Source: Paeniglutamicibacter sulfureus (GTDB lineage: Bacteria > Actinomycetota > Actinomycetes > Actinomycetales > Micrococcaceae). Taken from it: a DNA stretch of 64,000 nucleotides. The stretch covers positions 2,480,001 through 2,544,000 of the forward strand of contig NZ_BAAAWO010000001.1 in the NCBI RefSeq assembly GCF_039535115.1, given 5' to 3'. The notes below the pieces were generated by a model, which saw only the letters and a list, made by a program, of their open reading frames with translations, did not search any database and had not been told where the DNA came from. Each line of letters opens with the position of its first letter. The first letter of the stretch is position 1. Positions 9,053-19,021 of this stretch are shown here, one piece after another. The translations under genes and the position numbers were made by a program.

Positions 9053-10558
9053 ATGACCACGAACACCACCACAATGACCCGGGACGTCAAGTCCCTCATC
9101 ATCGGCAGCGGCTTCGCCGGGCTGGGGATGGCCATCCAACTCAAGCGACGCGGCGACGACGACTTCGCAATTCTCGAACGAGCCAACGACGTCGGCGGTA
9201 CCTGGCGCGACAACGACTACCCCGGTGCTGCCTGCGACGTCCCCTCGCACCTCTATTCCTTCTCCTTCCGTCCCAATCCCGACTGGTCGCGGGTCTACTC
9301 CCCCGGCCCGGAAATCCAGGCCTACCTGCGCGCCTGCGCCAAGGACGAGGGACTGCTGGAGCATATCCATTTCGGTGCCGATATGCAGGACGCCAGCTGG
9401 GACGAGTCCTCCCGCCGCTGGAGGGTCAGCACTCCGTTGGGGCTGTTCACCGCACAGTTCCTGATCACCGGCACCGGGCACCTAGCCGACGAGCGCTTTC
9501 CCTCCGTCCCGGGAATCGAAACCTTCACCGGAGACAAGTTCCACTCGGCCCGCTGGGACCATTCCACGTCATTGGAGGGCAAGCGCATCGGGGTGGTCGG
9601 CACCGGTGCATCGGCTATCCAAGTCATCCCGGAACTGGCCAGGACGTCAGCCGAACTGGTCGTCTTCCAACGCACCCCGGCTTATGTGATTCCACGCGTG
9701 GAACGATCCTACACCGAGGGGGAAAAGCGGCTGTTCCGCCGCGACCCATCGGCCATATCGGCGCTGCGTTCAGACCTCTTCTGGACCGGAGAGAACAACT
9801 ATGCGCAGCGGCGCGGCGTACCCCAATACCTGGAAGCAGCGCGGAGCATGGCGCTTGGCCATCTGGCGGCACAAATCACCGACCCGGAATTGCGGGAAGT
9901 CCTTACCCCCGACTACGAGCCGGGTTGCAAGCGCCTGTTGATTTCCAACACCTATTACCCGGCCCTGCAGGCCGAAACCACCACGGTCGAGGCATCGGCG
10001 CTCGATCGCATCGAGGGCAGTCGAGTGGTGGCGTCCTCCGGCGCCGGCTACGAACTCGATGTACTGGTCTTCGCCACCGGTTTCGAGGCCACTGAGCCGC
10101 CTTTTGCCGCACTCGTGCACGGACGCGACGGACTGAACCTGTCTGAGCACTGGAAGTCGGGCATGCAGGCACACGATTCCGTGACGGTCAGCGGATTCCC
10201 CAACATGTTTGTCCTGAACGGACCCAACACTTCCCTGGGTCACAATTCGATCGTGTACATCATCGAATCCCAGGTGAACTACGTCCTCGGGGCGATCGAC
10301 CACGCCGATGCCTTGGACATCGAGATCCTGGAGCCCAGCAGTCGGGCCGAGGAAGCCTACGTCGAGCAGATCCAGGCGGCAGCCCAGGGAACCGTTTGGA
10401 TCGACGGCGGCTGCAAGAGCTGGTACGTCGACGAGCGGAGCGGCAGGCTGACCCTGATTTGGCCCGACTTCGGGTTCGCGTTCCGCGACGCCAACGGAAC
10501 CTTCAAGCCCGGGGGATACCTGTCCACCGCGCGCTCCGGCGAACTCGCCGGAGTCTGA
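9053..10558 (+). CDS. Flavin-dependent Baeyer-Villiger-type monooxygenase
   Basis: A 501-residue class B flavoprotein. It has two Rossmann fingerprints (GSGFAG near residue 18 for FAD; GVVGTGASAIQ near 182 for NADPH). Between them lies FTGDKFHSARWD (from about residue 158), which matches the type I BVMO fingerprint FxGxxxHxxxW(P/D). GGTWRDNDYPGAACDVPSHLY is the usual FAD-side block. It should insert one oxygen next to a carbonyl, using O2 and NADPH. ATG 9053 is chosen over TTG 9038 and ATG 9089; no strong ribosome-binding site decides. Neighbouring genes supply the alcohol, ester and aldehyde steps. Confidence 0.9.
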   Translation: MTTNTTTMTRDVKSLIIGSGFAGLGMAIQLKRRGDDDFAILERANDVGGTWRDNDYPGAACDVPSHLYSFSFRPNPDWSRVYSPGPEIQAYLRACAKDEGLLEHIHFGADMQDASWDESSRRWRVSTPLGLFTAQFLITGTGHLADERFPSVPGIETFTGDKFHSARWDHSTSLEGKRIGVVGTGASAIQVIPELARTSAELVVFQRTPAYVIPRVERSYTEGEKRLFRRDPSAISALRSDLFWTGENNYAQRRGVPQYLEAARSMALGHLAAQITDPELREVLTPDYEPGCKRLLISNTYYPALQAETTTVEASALDRIEGSRVVASSGAGYELDVLVFATGFEATEPPFAALVHGRDGLNLSEHWKSGMQAHDSVTVSGFPNMFVLNGPNTSLGHNSIVYIIESQVNYVLGAIDHADALDIEILEPSSRAEEAYVEQIQAAAQGTVWIDGGCKSWYVDERSGRLTLIWPDFGFAFRDANGTFKPGGYLSTARSGELAGV

Positions 10559-10604
10559 CTTTCACCGCACGCCCCACCATCCACCACCAGCCAAAGGAAG
10601 AATC

Positions 10605-11705
10605 ATGGAAGTTACCGCAGCAATTGTCCGAGGCGAGTCAAAGCCCTTCGAAATCACCACCCTTGAACTCGACGACCTGCGGGCCGACGAAGTCAGGGTC
10701 CGGCTGGTGGCCACAGGCGTCTGCCACACCGACGCGATTGTCCGCGACCAGGTATATCCGACACCGCTTCCCGCTGTCCTCGGACACGAGGGAGCGGGCA
10801 TTGTCGAGGCCGTCGGCTCGGCCGTCACCACGGTGGCACCCGGGGACGCCGTGGTGCTCTCGGCCAATAGCTGTGGCACCTGCGAATCGTGCCTGACCGG
10901 GCGTTTGTCTTACTGCACCGACCTTTTCAACCGCAATTTCGGCGGTAGCCGCGCCGATGGCACTACCGCATTCTCCGAAGGCGGAAAAAGGGTCTCCTCG
11001 CACTTCTTCGGGCAGTCCTCCTTTGCCAGCCACGTCAACGCGGTTGAACGCAGTGTCGTCAAGGTCGATGCGGATTTGCCGCTGGAGTTGCTTGGCCCGT
11101 TGGGCTGCGGCATCCAGACCGGTGCCGGAGCTGTGCTCAATTCCCTGAAGGTACCCGCCGGATCAAGCTTCGTCGTCTTCGGAACCGGGGCAGTCGGCTG
11201 TGCGGCCCTCATGGCGGCAGTGGTTGCGGGAGCCACCACCATCGTGGCAGTTGACATCGTCGACTCCCGCCTGGAGCTGGCCGCCACCCTGGGTGCCACC
11301 CACGTGATTAACAGCCGTTTACAGGACGTCGCCCAGGAGATCACGCGCATCACAGGCGGCCGCGGCGTCGACTTCGCCTTGGACACCACAGGCATCCCTG
11401 CCGTCCTGCGCCAGGGCGCAGACGTCTTGGCCATCGGCGGGACCGTTGCACTGGTCGGGGCTCCGGCCCCAGGCACCGAGGTCTCCTTCGAAATAGGTGC
11501 CTCGCTGACCAAGGGCTGGCATTTCCGCACCATCATCGAGGGCGACTCGGTGCCTCAGGTCTTCATCCCCAAGCTCATTACCCTCTGGCGCCAGGGCCGG
11601 TTCCCGTTCGACAAGCTCACCAAGTTCTTCGCCTTCGCGCAGATCAACGAAGCCTTCGACGCCTCTGCAAGCGGCGAAACCATCAAGCCCATCGTCACCT
11701 TCTAA
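10605..11705 (+). CDS. Zinc-dependent alcohol dehydrogenase (aryl/alkyl alcohol type)
   Basis: A 366-residue medium-chain dehydrogenase. Catalytic zinc ligands are C40 and the H61-E62 pair in GHEGAG. Structural zinc cysteines are C90, C93, C96 and C104, and GTGAVGCAALMAAV is the NAD-binding segment near 190. The sequence resembles the benzyl-alcohol/aryl-alcohol dehydrogenase branch (XylB-like). It would oxidise the primary alcohol released by the hydrolase to an aldehyde. It starts at ATG 10605 with AAAGGAAGA upstream and lies 31 nt before the aldehyde dehydrogenase. Confidence 0.9.
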   Translation: MEVTAAIVRGESKPFEITTLELDDLRADEVRVRLVATGVCHTDAIVRDQVYPTPLPAVLGHEGAGIVEAVGSAVTTVAPGDAVVLSANSCGTCESCLTGRLSYCTDLFNRNFGGSRADGTTAFSEGGKRVSSHFFGQSSFASHVNAVERSVVKVDADLPLELLGPLGCGIQTGAGAVLNSLKVPAGSSFVVFGTGAVGCAALMAAVVAGATTIVAVDIVDSRLELAATLGATHVINSRLQDVAQEITRITGGRGVDFALDTTGIPAVLRQGADVLAIGGTVALVGAPAPGTEVSFEIGASLTKGWHFRTIIEGDSVPQVFIPKLITLWRQGRFPFDKLTKFFAFAQINEAFDASASGETIKPIVTF

Positions 11706-11735
11706 TCCCTTTCCTTCTTTCACAGGAGCACGGCA

Positions 11736-13223
11736 ATGACCACCACCACCATCACCACCACCGAGCACCGCCTGGCACCGGATTTCGGCGACATTGACGT
11801 CGCCGCCCAGTTCATCGGCGGCCACTGGCTTCAGGGCCAATCCGAAAAGACCCTCACTGTCACCAACCCCTACGACGATTCAGTCTTGGCCACCCTGCGC
11901 CAGGGATCGACCACGGATCTCGACAAGGCCTACGCCGCTGCCGAATCAGCCCAGAAGTCATGGGCCGCCCAAATCCCTGCGGCCCGGGCCCAGGTCATGT
12001 TCCGTGCAGCAGCACTGCTGGAGGAACATCGCGAGGAACTTGTCGCTTGGCTGGTTAAGGAATCCGGCTCCACCGTGATCAAGGCCAACATCGAGGTCTC
12101 CGCGGCCGCGGGCATCACCTTGGAGGCAGCATCCTTCCCGGGCCGTGTCCACGGCCGCATCGCCGAATCCAACAACCCCGGCAAGGAAAACCGCATCTAC
12201 CGCCGCCCTCTCGGCGTCGTCGGGGTCATCAGCCCATGGAACTTCCCGCTGCACCTCTCCCAGCGTTCGGTCGCCCCGGCCCTTGCCCTAGGCAATGCGG
12301 TGGTGATCAAGCCGGCCAGTGACACCCCCGTCACCGGCGCACTGCTCTTGGCCCGCATCTTCGAGGAAGCTGGGCTGCCGGCCGGCGTGCTCAACGTCGT
12401 TGTCGGCGCCGGATCGGAAATCGGGGACCACTTCGTCGCCCACCGCGTCCCCGCACTGATCTCCTTCACCGGCTCCACCCCGGTGGGTCAAAACGTCGGA
12501 CGCATCGCCACCGGCGGCCAACACCTCAAGCACGTGGCCCTGGAACTGGGAGGCAACAGCCCCCTTGTCGTCCTGGCTGATGCGGACCTGGACCTGGCCG
12601 TGAAGTCGGCGGTGCTCGGCTCCTACCTGCACCAGGGCCAGATCTGCATGGCGGTGAACCGAATCATCGTCGAAGCCCCGGTTTATGACGAATTCGTGGA
12701 ACGCTTCGCCGCCGCAGCGGCCCAACTGCCCGTCGGGGATCCTTCCCTGCCGGAAACCGTGGTCGGACCGATTATCAACGACAGTCAACTGACCAGCATT
12801 GCCGGAAAAATCGACCAGGCCAAGGCCGAGGGTGCACGCGTGGCCCTCGAAGGCACCATCACCGGGCGGGTTGTCTCGCCGTTCGCCTTCGCCGATGTCA
12901 CACCCGACATGGAGATCGCCCGCGAAGAGATCTTTGGCCCCCTGGTCGGAATCCTCCGCGCCCAGGATGAAGCCCACGCCCTCGAGCTGGCCAACGACAC
13001 GCGCTTCGGGCTCAGCAGCTCGGTGTTCACCACCGACGTGGACCGCGGCGTCCGCTTCGGGCTGGAGATCAGGGCAGGCATGACACACATCAACGACATG
13101 CCCATCAACGACGAAGCCCATATCCCCTTCGGCGGCGAACGAAACTCCGGCCTCGGCCGCTTCAACGGTGACTGGGCCATCAGCGAATTCACCACCGACC
13201 ACTGGATCGGCATCCAACGCTAG
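11736..13223 (+). CDS. NAD(P)-dependent aldehyde dehydrogenase
   Basis: A 495-residue ALDH-superfamily enzyme with the general base E270 in LELGGNSP, the catalytic C304 in GQICMAVNR, and the NAD-contact segment SPWNFPL. The sequence is closest in feel to the benzaldehyde/vanillin dehydrogenase branch. It is the last gene of the six-gene operon and should convert the aldehyde from the preceding ADH to a carboxylic acid. CAGGAG lies 8-13 nt before ATG 11736. The His/Thr-rich N-terminus (about 10 residues) is unusual but harmless. Confidence 0.92.
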   Translation: MTTTTITTTEHRLAPDFGDIDVAAQFIGGHWLQGQSEKTLTVTNPYDDSVLATLRQGSTTDLDKAYAAAESAQKSWAAQIPAARAQVMFRAAALLEEHREELVAWLVKESGSTVIKANIEVSAAAGITLEAASFPGRVHGRIAESNNPGKENRIYRRPLGVVGVISPWNFPLHLSQRSVAPALALGNAVVIKPASDTPVTGALLLARIFEEAGLPAGVLNVVVGAGSEIGDHFVAHRVPALISFTGSTPVGQNVGRIATGGQHLKHVALELGGNSPLVVLADADLDLAVKSAVLGSYLHQGQICMAVNRIIVEAPVYDEFVERFAAAAAQLPVGDPSLPETVVGPIINDSQLTSIAGKIDQAKAEGARVALEGTITGRVVSPFAFADVTPDMEIAREEIFGPLVGILRAQDEAHALELANDTRFGLSSSVFTTDVDRGVRFGLEIRAGMTHINDMPINDEAHIPFGGERNSGLGRFNGDWAISEFTTDHWIGIQR

Positions 13224-13262
13224 TCGTTCTCCAAGTATGGTCTTGCCCTGAAATCCTGCCAC

Positions 13263-13297
13263 GGCGGGGTCGATACCTAAACGGTGCCGGCCCCGCC
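13263..13297 (+). terminator. Candidate terminator after the catabolic operon
   Basis: GGCGGGG at 13263-13269 and CCCCGCC at 13291-13297 form a 7-bp GC stem with a 21-nt loop, 40 nt after the aldehyde dehydrogenase stop. There is no clear T-run, so the call is modest. Confidence 0.4.
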
Positions 13298-13594
13298 GCC
13301 CGCCATATGTCGAATCGTACGACACAGGAGGTAGGCGATTGGCACTCGCATGTGCCAAGGAAACAGCTTTTAGCCAGCCGCGCCATGGTCCGGGAAATCG
13401 GCAGGTTCGAGCCTGGCCACGGATACCGCGAACGATGCTGCCCCAGAACCCCTGCCACGTTGCATGGTGGTCCGCCAGTGGGAGCACTCTCCCCTGCGCA
13501 TATCCCGCCGCCCAAAATGAGGCCTGCTTGAGGCAGGGGTCGATCGGAAGCTCAGGAACCCTTGATACACACTTTCCATGAGCCAAGCCCAAAA

Positions 13595-13611
13595 AGTTCA
13601 TTTAATGGACT
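13595..13611. promoter_or_regulatory. Operator-like palindrome, distal copy
   Basis: AGTTCATTTAATGGACT is a 7+3+7 palindrome with one mismatch. It shares 14 of 17 positions with the perfect palindrome at 13726-13742, and their centres are 131 bp apart. A matched pair upstream of a transporter operon suggests a dimeric repressor, possibly acting by looping. No regulator gene is adjacent. Confidence 0.5.
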
Positions 13612-13725
13612 GTTTTGAAACGATAGAAACATCGGGAAAAGTCAACGAAATGTAGTGAATTGCGCTTGATACGTTGCGTGACGTAGGGCACAATCGAATA
13701 ATCACGTAAGACTTAGATCACAAGT

Positions 13726-13742
13726 AGTTCATTAGATGAACT
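13726..13742. promoter_or_regulatory. Operator-like palindrome, proximal copy
   Basis: AGTTCATTAGATGAACT is a perfect 7+3+7 palindrome 51 bp before the start of the substrate-binding-protein gene, where a repressor would cover the transcription start or leader. It pairs with the similar site at 13595-13611. Confidence 0.55.
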
Positions 13743-13793
13743 AATCGTTCCGCCGACACGGCGTCGATCGCCAACGAAAGAGATACCCCCACC

Positions 13794-14738
13794 ATGAGCA
13801 CTCGCAAACTTTCCAGAGCAATGGTCCTGACTGCAGCCCTGATTGCGCTCACCGCATGCAGCACGACGGCGGAGGGAGCCCCACAGGCAACGAATGGATC
13901 CACCGCCCAGAGCGCGGTCAACGAATCAGCAAGGAATCTACTGCCCGAGGACATCCGCAATGACGGGAAGCTGGTCTTTGGCAGCACGGCCAACAACGCC
14001 CCCTTCACCATGAAAACCGGCGACACAATGGGTGGCATGTTGCCGGAGCTTGGTACGGAGGTGGGTGCCGTGTTGGGTGTCGACGTCCAATTTGAGGCAA
14101 TGGCCTTCCCCGGGCTGGTCCCGGCATTGACCGCCAAGCGAATCGACGGGATCTGGACCCTGATGCAGGCGACCGAAGAGCGCGAAACCACCCTGGAGAT
14201 GATCTCCTACATGAAGAACTCCCAAAGTTTCATGACGCTAGCGGACGCGGCGCCAGTGGAAAATACCGAAGCACTGTGTTCCCTGCATCTTTCAACCGTG
14301 CGTGGCGGGACATCGCAAAGACTTCTTGATTCCATCGCCGAAGATTGCGAAAAGGCGGCTCACGGCCGTCCGGAAATCTCGCTGTTCGACGACCCAGCCA
14401 CGGCACAGACCCAGCTGCGTTCAGGCCGCGTAGATGCGTTCGCAGGGATCACGGTGCCGGTTCGCTACGTCGCCGATACCGTGGAAAACGGTTCGGTCTT
14501 CACCGTTGCCCCCATCGAATACCTCGGTGGCGCGCAAGCCATCGCTTTGGCCAAGGGCGACACCGACCTTGCAGCTGCGCTGCAGGCCGCGTTCAAGGTT
14601 GTCATCGATAGCGGCCGATACAAAGAAATCCTCGCAAAGTACGGCGCCGAAAACGAAACGTTCACCGCCGAGCAAATCGTGCTGAATCCAGCTACAAGCG
14701 GCGTTCTCGACGACGTCGTGCGGACAGAGAGCAAGTAG
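13794..14738 (+). CDS. ABC transporter substrate-binding lipoprotein (polar amino acid type)
   Basis: A 314-residue extracytoplasmic solute-binding protein of family 3. The N-terminus is a lipoprotein signal: basic start, hydrophobic stretch, then LTACS with the lipobox Cys near residue 22. The mature part has KLVFGSTANNAPFTM, GMLPELGTEVGAVLGVDVQFE and the lobe-2 RGGTSQ segment. It delivers solute to the permease encoded 2 nt downstream. The same architecture recurs at 33134-34045. The downstream sulfatase suggests a sulfate ester or a sulfonated or amino-acid-like solute, but this is inference. Confidence 0.88.
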   Translation: MSTRKLSRAMVLTAALIALTACSTTAEGAPQATNGSTAQSAVNESARNLLPEDIRNDGKLVFGSTANNAPFTMKTGDTMGGMLPELGTEVGAVLGVDVQFEAMAFPGLVPALTAKRIDGIWTLMQATEERETTLEMISYMKNSQSFMTLADAAPVENTEALCSLHLSTVRGGTSQRLLDSIAEDCEKAAHGRPEISLFDDPATAQTQLRSGRVDAFAGITVPVRYVADTVENGSVFTVAPIEYLGGAQAIALAKGDTDLAAALQAAFKVVIDSGRYKEILAKYGAENETFTAEQIVLNPATSGVLDDVVRTESK

Positions 14739-14740
14739 CC

Positions 14741-15610
14741 GTGGTAATTACTTCGCCAACCGTGCACCGAAAGGCAGACGATCTGCGCATCGATGCCGTT
14801 CCGGTCAAGCACTACGGCCAGTGGATCATGGCCGCCGCCGCCACCGTCCTGCTTGCGGCTTTCCTGCTCGCCATGGCGCGCAACGAAAACCTTGACTACT
14901 CCGTAGTCGCTTCGAACTTATTCGCCGGATCCATCCTCAAGGGGCTTCTCGTCACGTTCCAGCTCACTGCGGTGAGCATCGTAGCTGGCACCATCATCGG
15001 CGTGCTCCTTGCTATTGCCAAGCTTTCGCACAACAAGGTCCTCAGTGGGCTGGCCTCGGGATACGTCTGGTTCTTCCGAGGTGTTCCTCTGCTGGTGCTC
15101 ATCTTGATCTTCGGAAACTTTGCACTGCTATTTGAAACGTTGGGCATCGGGATACCGTTTACCGGGATCATGTTCTTCGAAGTGGAAACCAATGCCGTCA
15201 TGACCACTTTCGTTGCCGCTGCCTTGGCATTATCCATCCACGAAGGCGCCTACATGGCAGAAATCGTGCGGGGCGGAATCCTCGGGATCGATGAGGGGCA
15301 AAAGGAAGCCGCGGCTGCTTTGGGCATGCGGTCGAGCATTGCCATGTGGCGCATCGTCCTGCCCCAGGCACTGCGGATGATCATCCCTCCTACAGGCAAT
15401 CAGCTCATTCTTTTGCTCAAGTCCAGTTCCTTGGTTTCGGTCATCGCAGGCGGCGAGATCATGACCGCCATCAATGACATCGCCGCGGTCAACTACCGAA
15501 CTGTCGAGATGTTCTTCGTCGCCTCGTTCTGGTACCTGGTCATAGTTTCCGTCCTCAGCATCGGACAAGGCTTCCTTGAACGCCGTGCCGCGCGTGGATA
15601 CACCCGATGA
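14741..15610 (+). CDS. ABC transporter permease (polar amino acid type)
   Basis: A 289-residue HisM/GlnP-type inner-membrane permease. It has a cytoplasmic N-terminus and about five to six helices. The EAA coupling loop is visible in [28 protein letters not shown] (read in parts, residues about 185-212). GTG 14741 starts 2 nt after the binding-protein stop, so translation is coupled. Only one permease gene is present, so it probably works as a homodimer. Confidence 0.88.
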   Translation: MVITSPTVHRKADDLRIDAVPVKHYGQWIMAAAATVLLAAFLLAMARNENLDYSVVASNLFAGSILKGLLVTFQLTAVSIVAGTIIGVLLAIAKLSHNKVLSGLASGYVWFFRGVPLLVLILIFGNFALLFETLGIGIPFTGIMFFEVETNAVMTTFVAAALALSIHEGAYMAEIVRGGILGIDEGQKEAAAALGMRSSIAMWRIVLPQALRMIIPPTGNQLILLLKSSSLVSVIAGGEIMTAINDIAAVNYRTVEMFFVASFWYLVIVSVLSIGQGFLERRAARGYTR

Positions 15611-16395
15611 AAGAAGCAACAACAATGAACACCCCCATGGTCCTGGCACAAGGTGTCCGCAAGTCTTTTGGTGCGCATGAAGTCCTCAAAGGCATCGACT
15701 TAGAGGTAGGTAATGGCCAAGTCATGTGCTTTCTTGGCCCTTCCGGGTCGGGCAAATCCACCTTCCTGCGCTGCATGAACCGCCTGGAAACCATCGATGC
15801 GGGACGAATCCGTGTCGGAGGTGAACTTGTCGGCTACAAGGAAAAGAACGGCCGGCTGCACCACCTCACTGAGGCAGAACAGGCGCGCCAGCGGCGGGAC
15901 ATTGGCATGGTCTTCCAAAGGTTCAATCTCTTTGCGCACATGTCTGCCCTTGAAAACGTCATGGAAGCGCCTTTGCGGGTCCTCAAGCGCCCAAAGGCCG
16001 AAGTGCGGGAACGAGCACAAGCCGCACTGGAACGCGTCGGACTGACCGGGCATGAACGCAAATACCCTGCCCAGCTCTCCGGAGGCCAGCAGCAGCGTGT
16101 GGCAATAGCACGGGCACTGGCCATGGAACCGAAGCTCATGCTTTTCGACGAGCCTACCTCCGCGCTGGACCCCGAACTGGTTGGTGAGGTTCTCGACGTG
16201 ATGAGGGGTCTTGCCTCCACTGGGATGACAATGATCGTGGTGACACATGAAATGGAGTTCGCAAAGGACGTCGGTGATGAGCTTGTCTTCATGGATGGTG
16301 GGCTCATCGTCGAAAGAGGAACCCCCCGCGAAGTCCTGGAGAATCCTCGTCATGAGCGTACCCAACGCTTCTTGCGGGCGACGTCAGAGATCTAG
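15607..16395 (+). CDS. ABC transporter ATP-binding protein (polar amino acid type)
   Basis: A 262-residue nucleotide-binding subunit. It has Walker [10 protein letters not shown] near residue 45, signature [15 protein letters not shown], Walker [15 protein letters not shown] and the switch histidine in VVTHEM. The start overlaps the permease stop by four bases (ATGA); ATG 15625 is an alternative. It completes a binding-protein, permease and ATPase importer. Confidence 0.92.
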   Translation: MKEATTMNTPMVLAQGVRKSFGAHEVLKGIDLEVGNGQVMCFLGPSGSGKSTFLRCMNRLETIDAGRIRVGGELVGYKEKNGRLHHLTEAEQARQRRDIGMVFQRFNLFAHMSALENVMEAPLRVLKRPKAEVRERAQAALERVGLTGHERKYPAQLSGGQQQRVAIARALAMEPKLMLFDEPTSALDPELVGEVLDVMRGLASTGMTMIVVTHEMEFAKDVGDELVFMDGGLIVERGTPREVLENPRHERTQRFLRATSEI

Positions 16396-16557
16396 AACGG
16401 CCACAACACCGGGGCCGCTAACGTGACCCATGGAAAAGGCGCCGGAAACGGATCGGGATCGAAACCTCTGGCCCCATTTCCCATCGATCGCGCACTTGTG
16501 GGCATATCGGTCTAAAGGCACTTGAACGTCACACTCCGTCTTACAGGAACGAGGAAG

Positions 16558-18885
16558 ATGATGGAACCCGCGCCGGGAATCCCCGCACAGGCACGCGGCT
16601 ACGAGAATTTCGACGGCCGCATCGATCGGAAGGCGTCGAACTCCCGGCCTTCCTGGAGCGCTCAACCCCGCGCAGGAGGGGACGCCCCTAATGTAATCCT
16701 GATGGTGATGGATGACATGGGTTTCAGCGACATCGGCGCCTACGGCAGCGAGATCGACACTCCTAACCTCGACGCCATCGCATCAGCCGGAGTACTGGAA
16801 ACCAACTATCACACTCCCCCGATGTGTGCTCCGGCCAGGGCGTCGCTCCTGACCGGGGTCAACCCACACCGGGCAGGATTTGCCTATGTTCCGCATGCCG
16901 ACCCCGGGTTCCCGAACTATGCCATGGAACTTCCCGCCCGGGCCCCCACACTCGCCGCAACCCTGCGCAACGCGGGATATTCGACATTTGCCTTGGGCAA
17001 ATGGCACCTGACATTGGAAACCAATCTGTCCGACGGCGGGGACAAGTCCTCGTGGCCCTTGCAACGGGGCTTTGACAAGTACTTTGGCTGCATGGATGGC
17101 TTCACATCCCTGTTCCATCCGCACCGTTTGGTCCGGGACAACTCCGCAGTTCACACCGAGGAATACCCCGAAGATTTCTACCTTACCGATGCGTTGACCG
17201 ACGAAGCTATGGGCATGATTTCATCGCACCAGGCGGGTTCCGGCGCACGGCGCCCCTTCTTCATGTATTTCGCCCAGCAAGCCGTCCACGGCCCCCTCCA
17301 AGCCAAGGACCGAGACATCGAAAAATATCGAGGCATCTACGACGAGGGCTGGGATGTCCTGCGTGAACAGCGCTTCAAACGACAACTGGACAAGGGACTC
17401 TTTGCCGGAAACACTTCACTGCCGGCCAGGGATGAAAGCGCATTGGATGGCGTCGAGCCGTGGAAGGACCTCACTGCCGAGCAGAAAATCCGCTTCGCCC
17501 GCCATATGGAGGTCTATGCCGCAACGCTCGACAACGTGGACCAGAACGTCGGGCGTTTGGTCCAACACCTCAAGTTGATCGGCGAGTACGACAACACGAT
17601 TTTCGTTTTCACTTCCGATAACGGCGGCACCGCCGAGGGTGGTTCCGAAGGAACCCGGAGCTACTTTAGCCAATTCGCATCGATGCCGGGCTTGCCTGGA
17701 AGTTGGGAACGCGACGTCCCGCGGCCGATCGAACTTATCGGCGGACCGCAGGTCTATTCGCATTACCCACGCGGTTGGGCCGCAGTATCCAACACCCCTT
17801 TCCGCAAGTACAAAACGCACACCATGGCCGGAGGCGTGCGGGTTCCCTTGGTGCTGTCGTGGCCAGCAGGGAAAGGTCAAGGACTTCACGGCATACGCAA
17901 CGCATTCATGTTCAGCGCCGACGTCATGCCAACGTTACTCGAGCTTGCAGGGGTTCCGCCGATGAAACACGTCCAGGGCGAAATGGCCCTGGAACTCGAT
18001 GGAGTCTCTCGGGTCCAGACCCTTGTTGGCGGCGAACCCGAGGACCATACCCAATATTTTGAGCTTCAGGGCCGTCGAGCCCTGTGCACCCACCAATGGA
18101 AGCTGCTCTCCCCCGATCGTCTCGGCCCAAGCTGGGATCCCGACGCCTGGCAGCTATACAACGTGCTCACAGATCCCACGGAGATTCACGATCTGGCCGC
18201 TGAACACCCTGGGATCGTTCACGAGCTCGCTGCACGGTGGGACTCCGAGGCCTGGCGCAACACCGTATTCCCGCTCAACGACGACGGCACACTGCTGCGG
18301 GTTCGCCCGGCATCCGAACTGGAACTCGAAAACCCGCTGACCCTTTACCGTTCCTCGGGCGTCCTGGAACGGTTCAGGTCTTTGAAGCTGACCAAACTCC
18401 GTTCCTTCGACATAGAGCTGGATTTTGAGTTCACCGACCGCGACGCCGGTGTATTGGTCTCCCATGGCGACCAAGGCGGCGGATATCTGCTCTACGTGAA
18501 GGACCACGAACTCCACCTGTCCTACAATGCCTACGGCACCGTCCTGCGGGGGCGGCACGCGCTGGACACCGGACATCACCACTTGACGGTGCATTTCCTT
18601 TCGCTTCCGGATGCGCAGTGGCAGATTTCGCTAACGGACCGGGATGGCATGAACAAGGTCCTCATTGATGTGGTTCCCATGATGGTCGGAATGGCGCCGT
18701 TCACCGGCATTAGTGTCGGGGCCGATCGATGCGGCCCGGTGGATTGGGACCTCTCTGAACGACATAGGAGTTTCCCTTTCACCGGATCCCTCGGTCCTGT
18801 CACGTACATACCGGGAGCGAAAACCGATCTGAACCCCGAGCTCTTTGCCGAACTTGAGGAACGTGTCGCCGTGGTCTTTGATTAG
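16558..18885 (+). CDS. Sulfatase (arylsulfatase family)
   Basis: A 775-residue sulfatase. The residue to be converted to formylglycine is C90 in CAPARASLLTG, matching CxPxR. Metal-binding segments are MVMDDMGFSDIG near residue 50 and FTSDNGG near 355. After the alkaline-phosphatase-like catalytic core comes a long C-terminal extension seen in large AtsA-type arylsulfatases. There is no signal peptide, so it is cytoplasmic and acts on an imported sulfate ester. Start ATG 16558 has AGGA 9 nt upstream; TTG 16522 is less likely. It follows the ABC importer genes with a 162-nt gap. No sulfatase-modifying enzyme is seen in the window. Confidence 0.9.
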   Translation: MMEPAPGIPAQARGYENFDGRIDRKASNSRPSWSAQPRAGGDAPNVILMVMDDMGFSDIGAYGSEIDTPNLDAIASAGVLETNYHTPPMCAPARASLLTGVNPHRAGFAYVPHADPGFPNYAMELPARAPTLAATLRNAGYSTFALGKWHLTLETNLSDGGDKSSWPLQRGFDKYFGCMDGFTSLFHPHRLVRDNSAVHTEEYPEDFYLTDALTDEAMGMISSHQAGSGARRPFFMYFAQQAVHGPLQAKDRDIEKYRGIYDEGWDVLREQRFKRQLDKGLFAGNTSLPARDESALDGVEPWKDLTAEQKIRFARHMEVYAATLDNVDQNVGRLVQHLKLIGEYDNTIFVFTSDNGGTAEGGSEGTRSYFSQFASMPGLPGSWERDVPRPIELIGGPQVYSHYPRGWAAVSNTPFRKYKTHTMAGGVRVPLVLSWPAGKGQGLHGIRNAFMFSADVMPTLLELAGVPPMKHVQGEMALELDGVSRVQTLVGGEPEDHTQYFELQGRRALCTHQWKLLSPDRLGPSWDPDAWQLYNVLTDPTEIHDLAAEHPGIVHELAARWDSEAWRNTVFPLNDDGTLLRVRPASELELENPLTLYRSSGVLERFRSLKLTKLRSFDIELDFEFTDRDAGVLVSHGDQGGGYLLYVKDHELHLSYNAYGTVLRGRHALDTGHHHLTVHFLSLPDAQWQISLTDRDGMNKVLIDVVPMMVGMAPFTGISVGADRCGPVDWDLSERHRSFPFTGSLGPVTYIPGAKTDLNPELFAELEERVAVVFD

Positions 18886-18977
18886 GATCGGTGCAGACCC
18901 GGAAATATTGAGTCAGGATGCAACCCGGGCTTGCCATGTACCCTCGACAAGAACGATGATATTTTCCCGCTGGCGAT

Positions 18978-19021
18978 GCCCAGCACTGGCATCTCACACT
19001 GGTGCGGTGCCAGTGCTGGGC
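18978..19021 (+). terminator. Strong hairpin downstream of the sulfatase gene
   Basis: A perfect 14-bp inverted repeat (GCCCAGCACTGGCA at 18978-18991 and its complement at 19008-19021) with a 16-nt loop, 92 nt after the sulfatase stop. No T-run follows, but the stem is strong and well placed to end the ABC-sulfatase transcript. Confidence 0.6.

Larger units (their letters stand above)
13298..13793. other. Gene-free region before the first ABC operon
   Basis: No convincing gene in about 500 bp. The first 270 bp are GC-rich and may be leftover sequence; from about 13590 it becomes AT-rich and looks like a promoter for the ABC operon. It holds two related 17-bp palindromes (13595-13611 and 13726-13742), listed separately. 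Confidence 0.5.

Noticed and set aside
12288..13601. 437-codon minus-strand frame over the aldehyde dehydrogenase
   Set aside because: Antisense to an intact aldehyde dehydrogenase with catalytic residues; composition typical of shadows.
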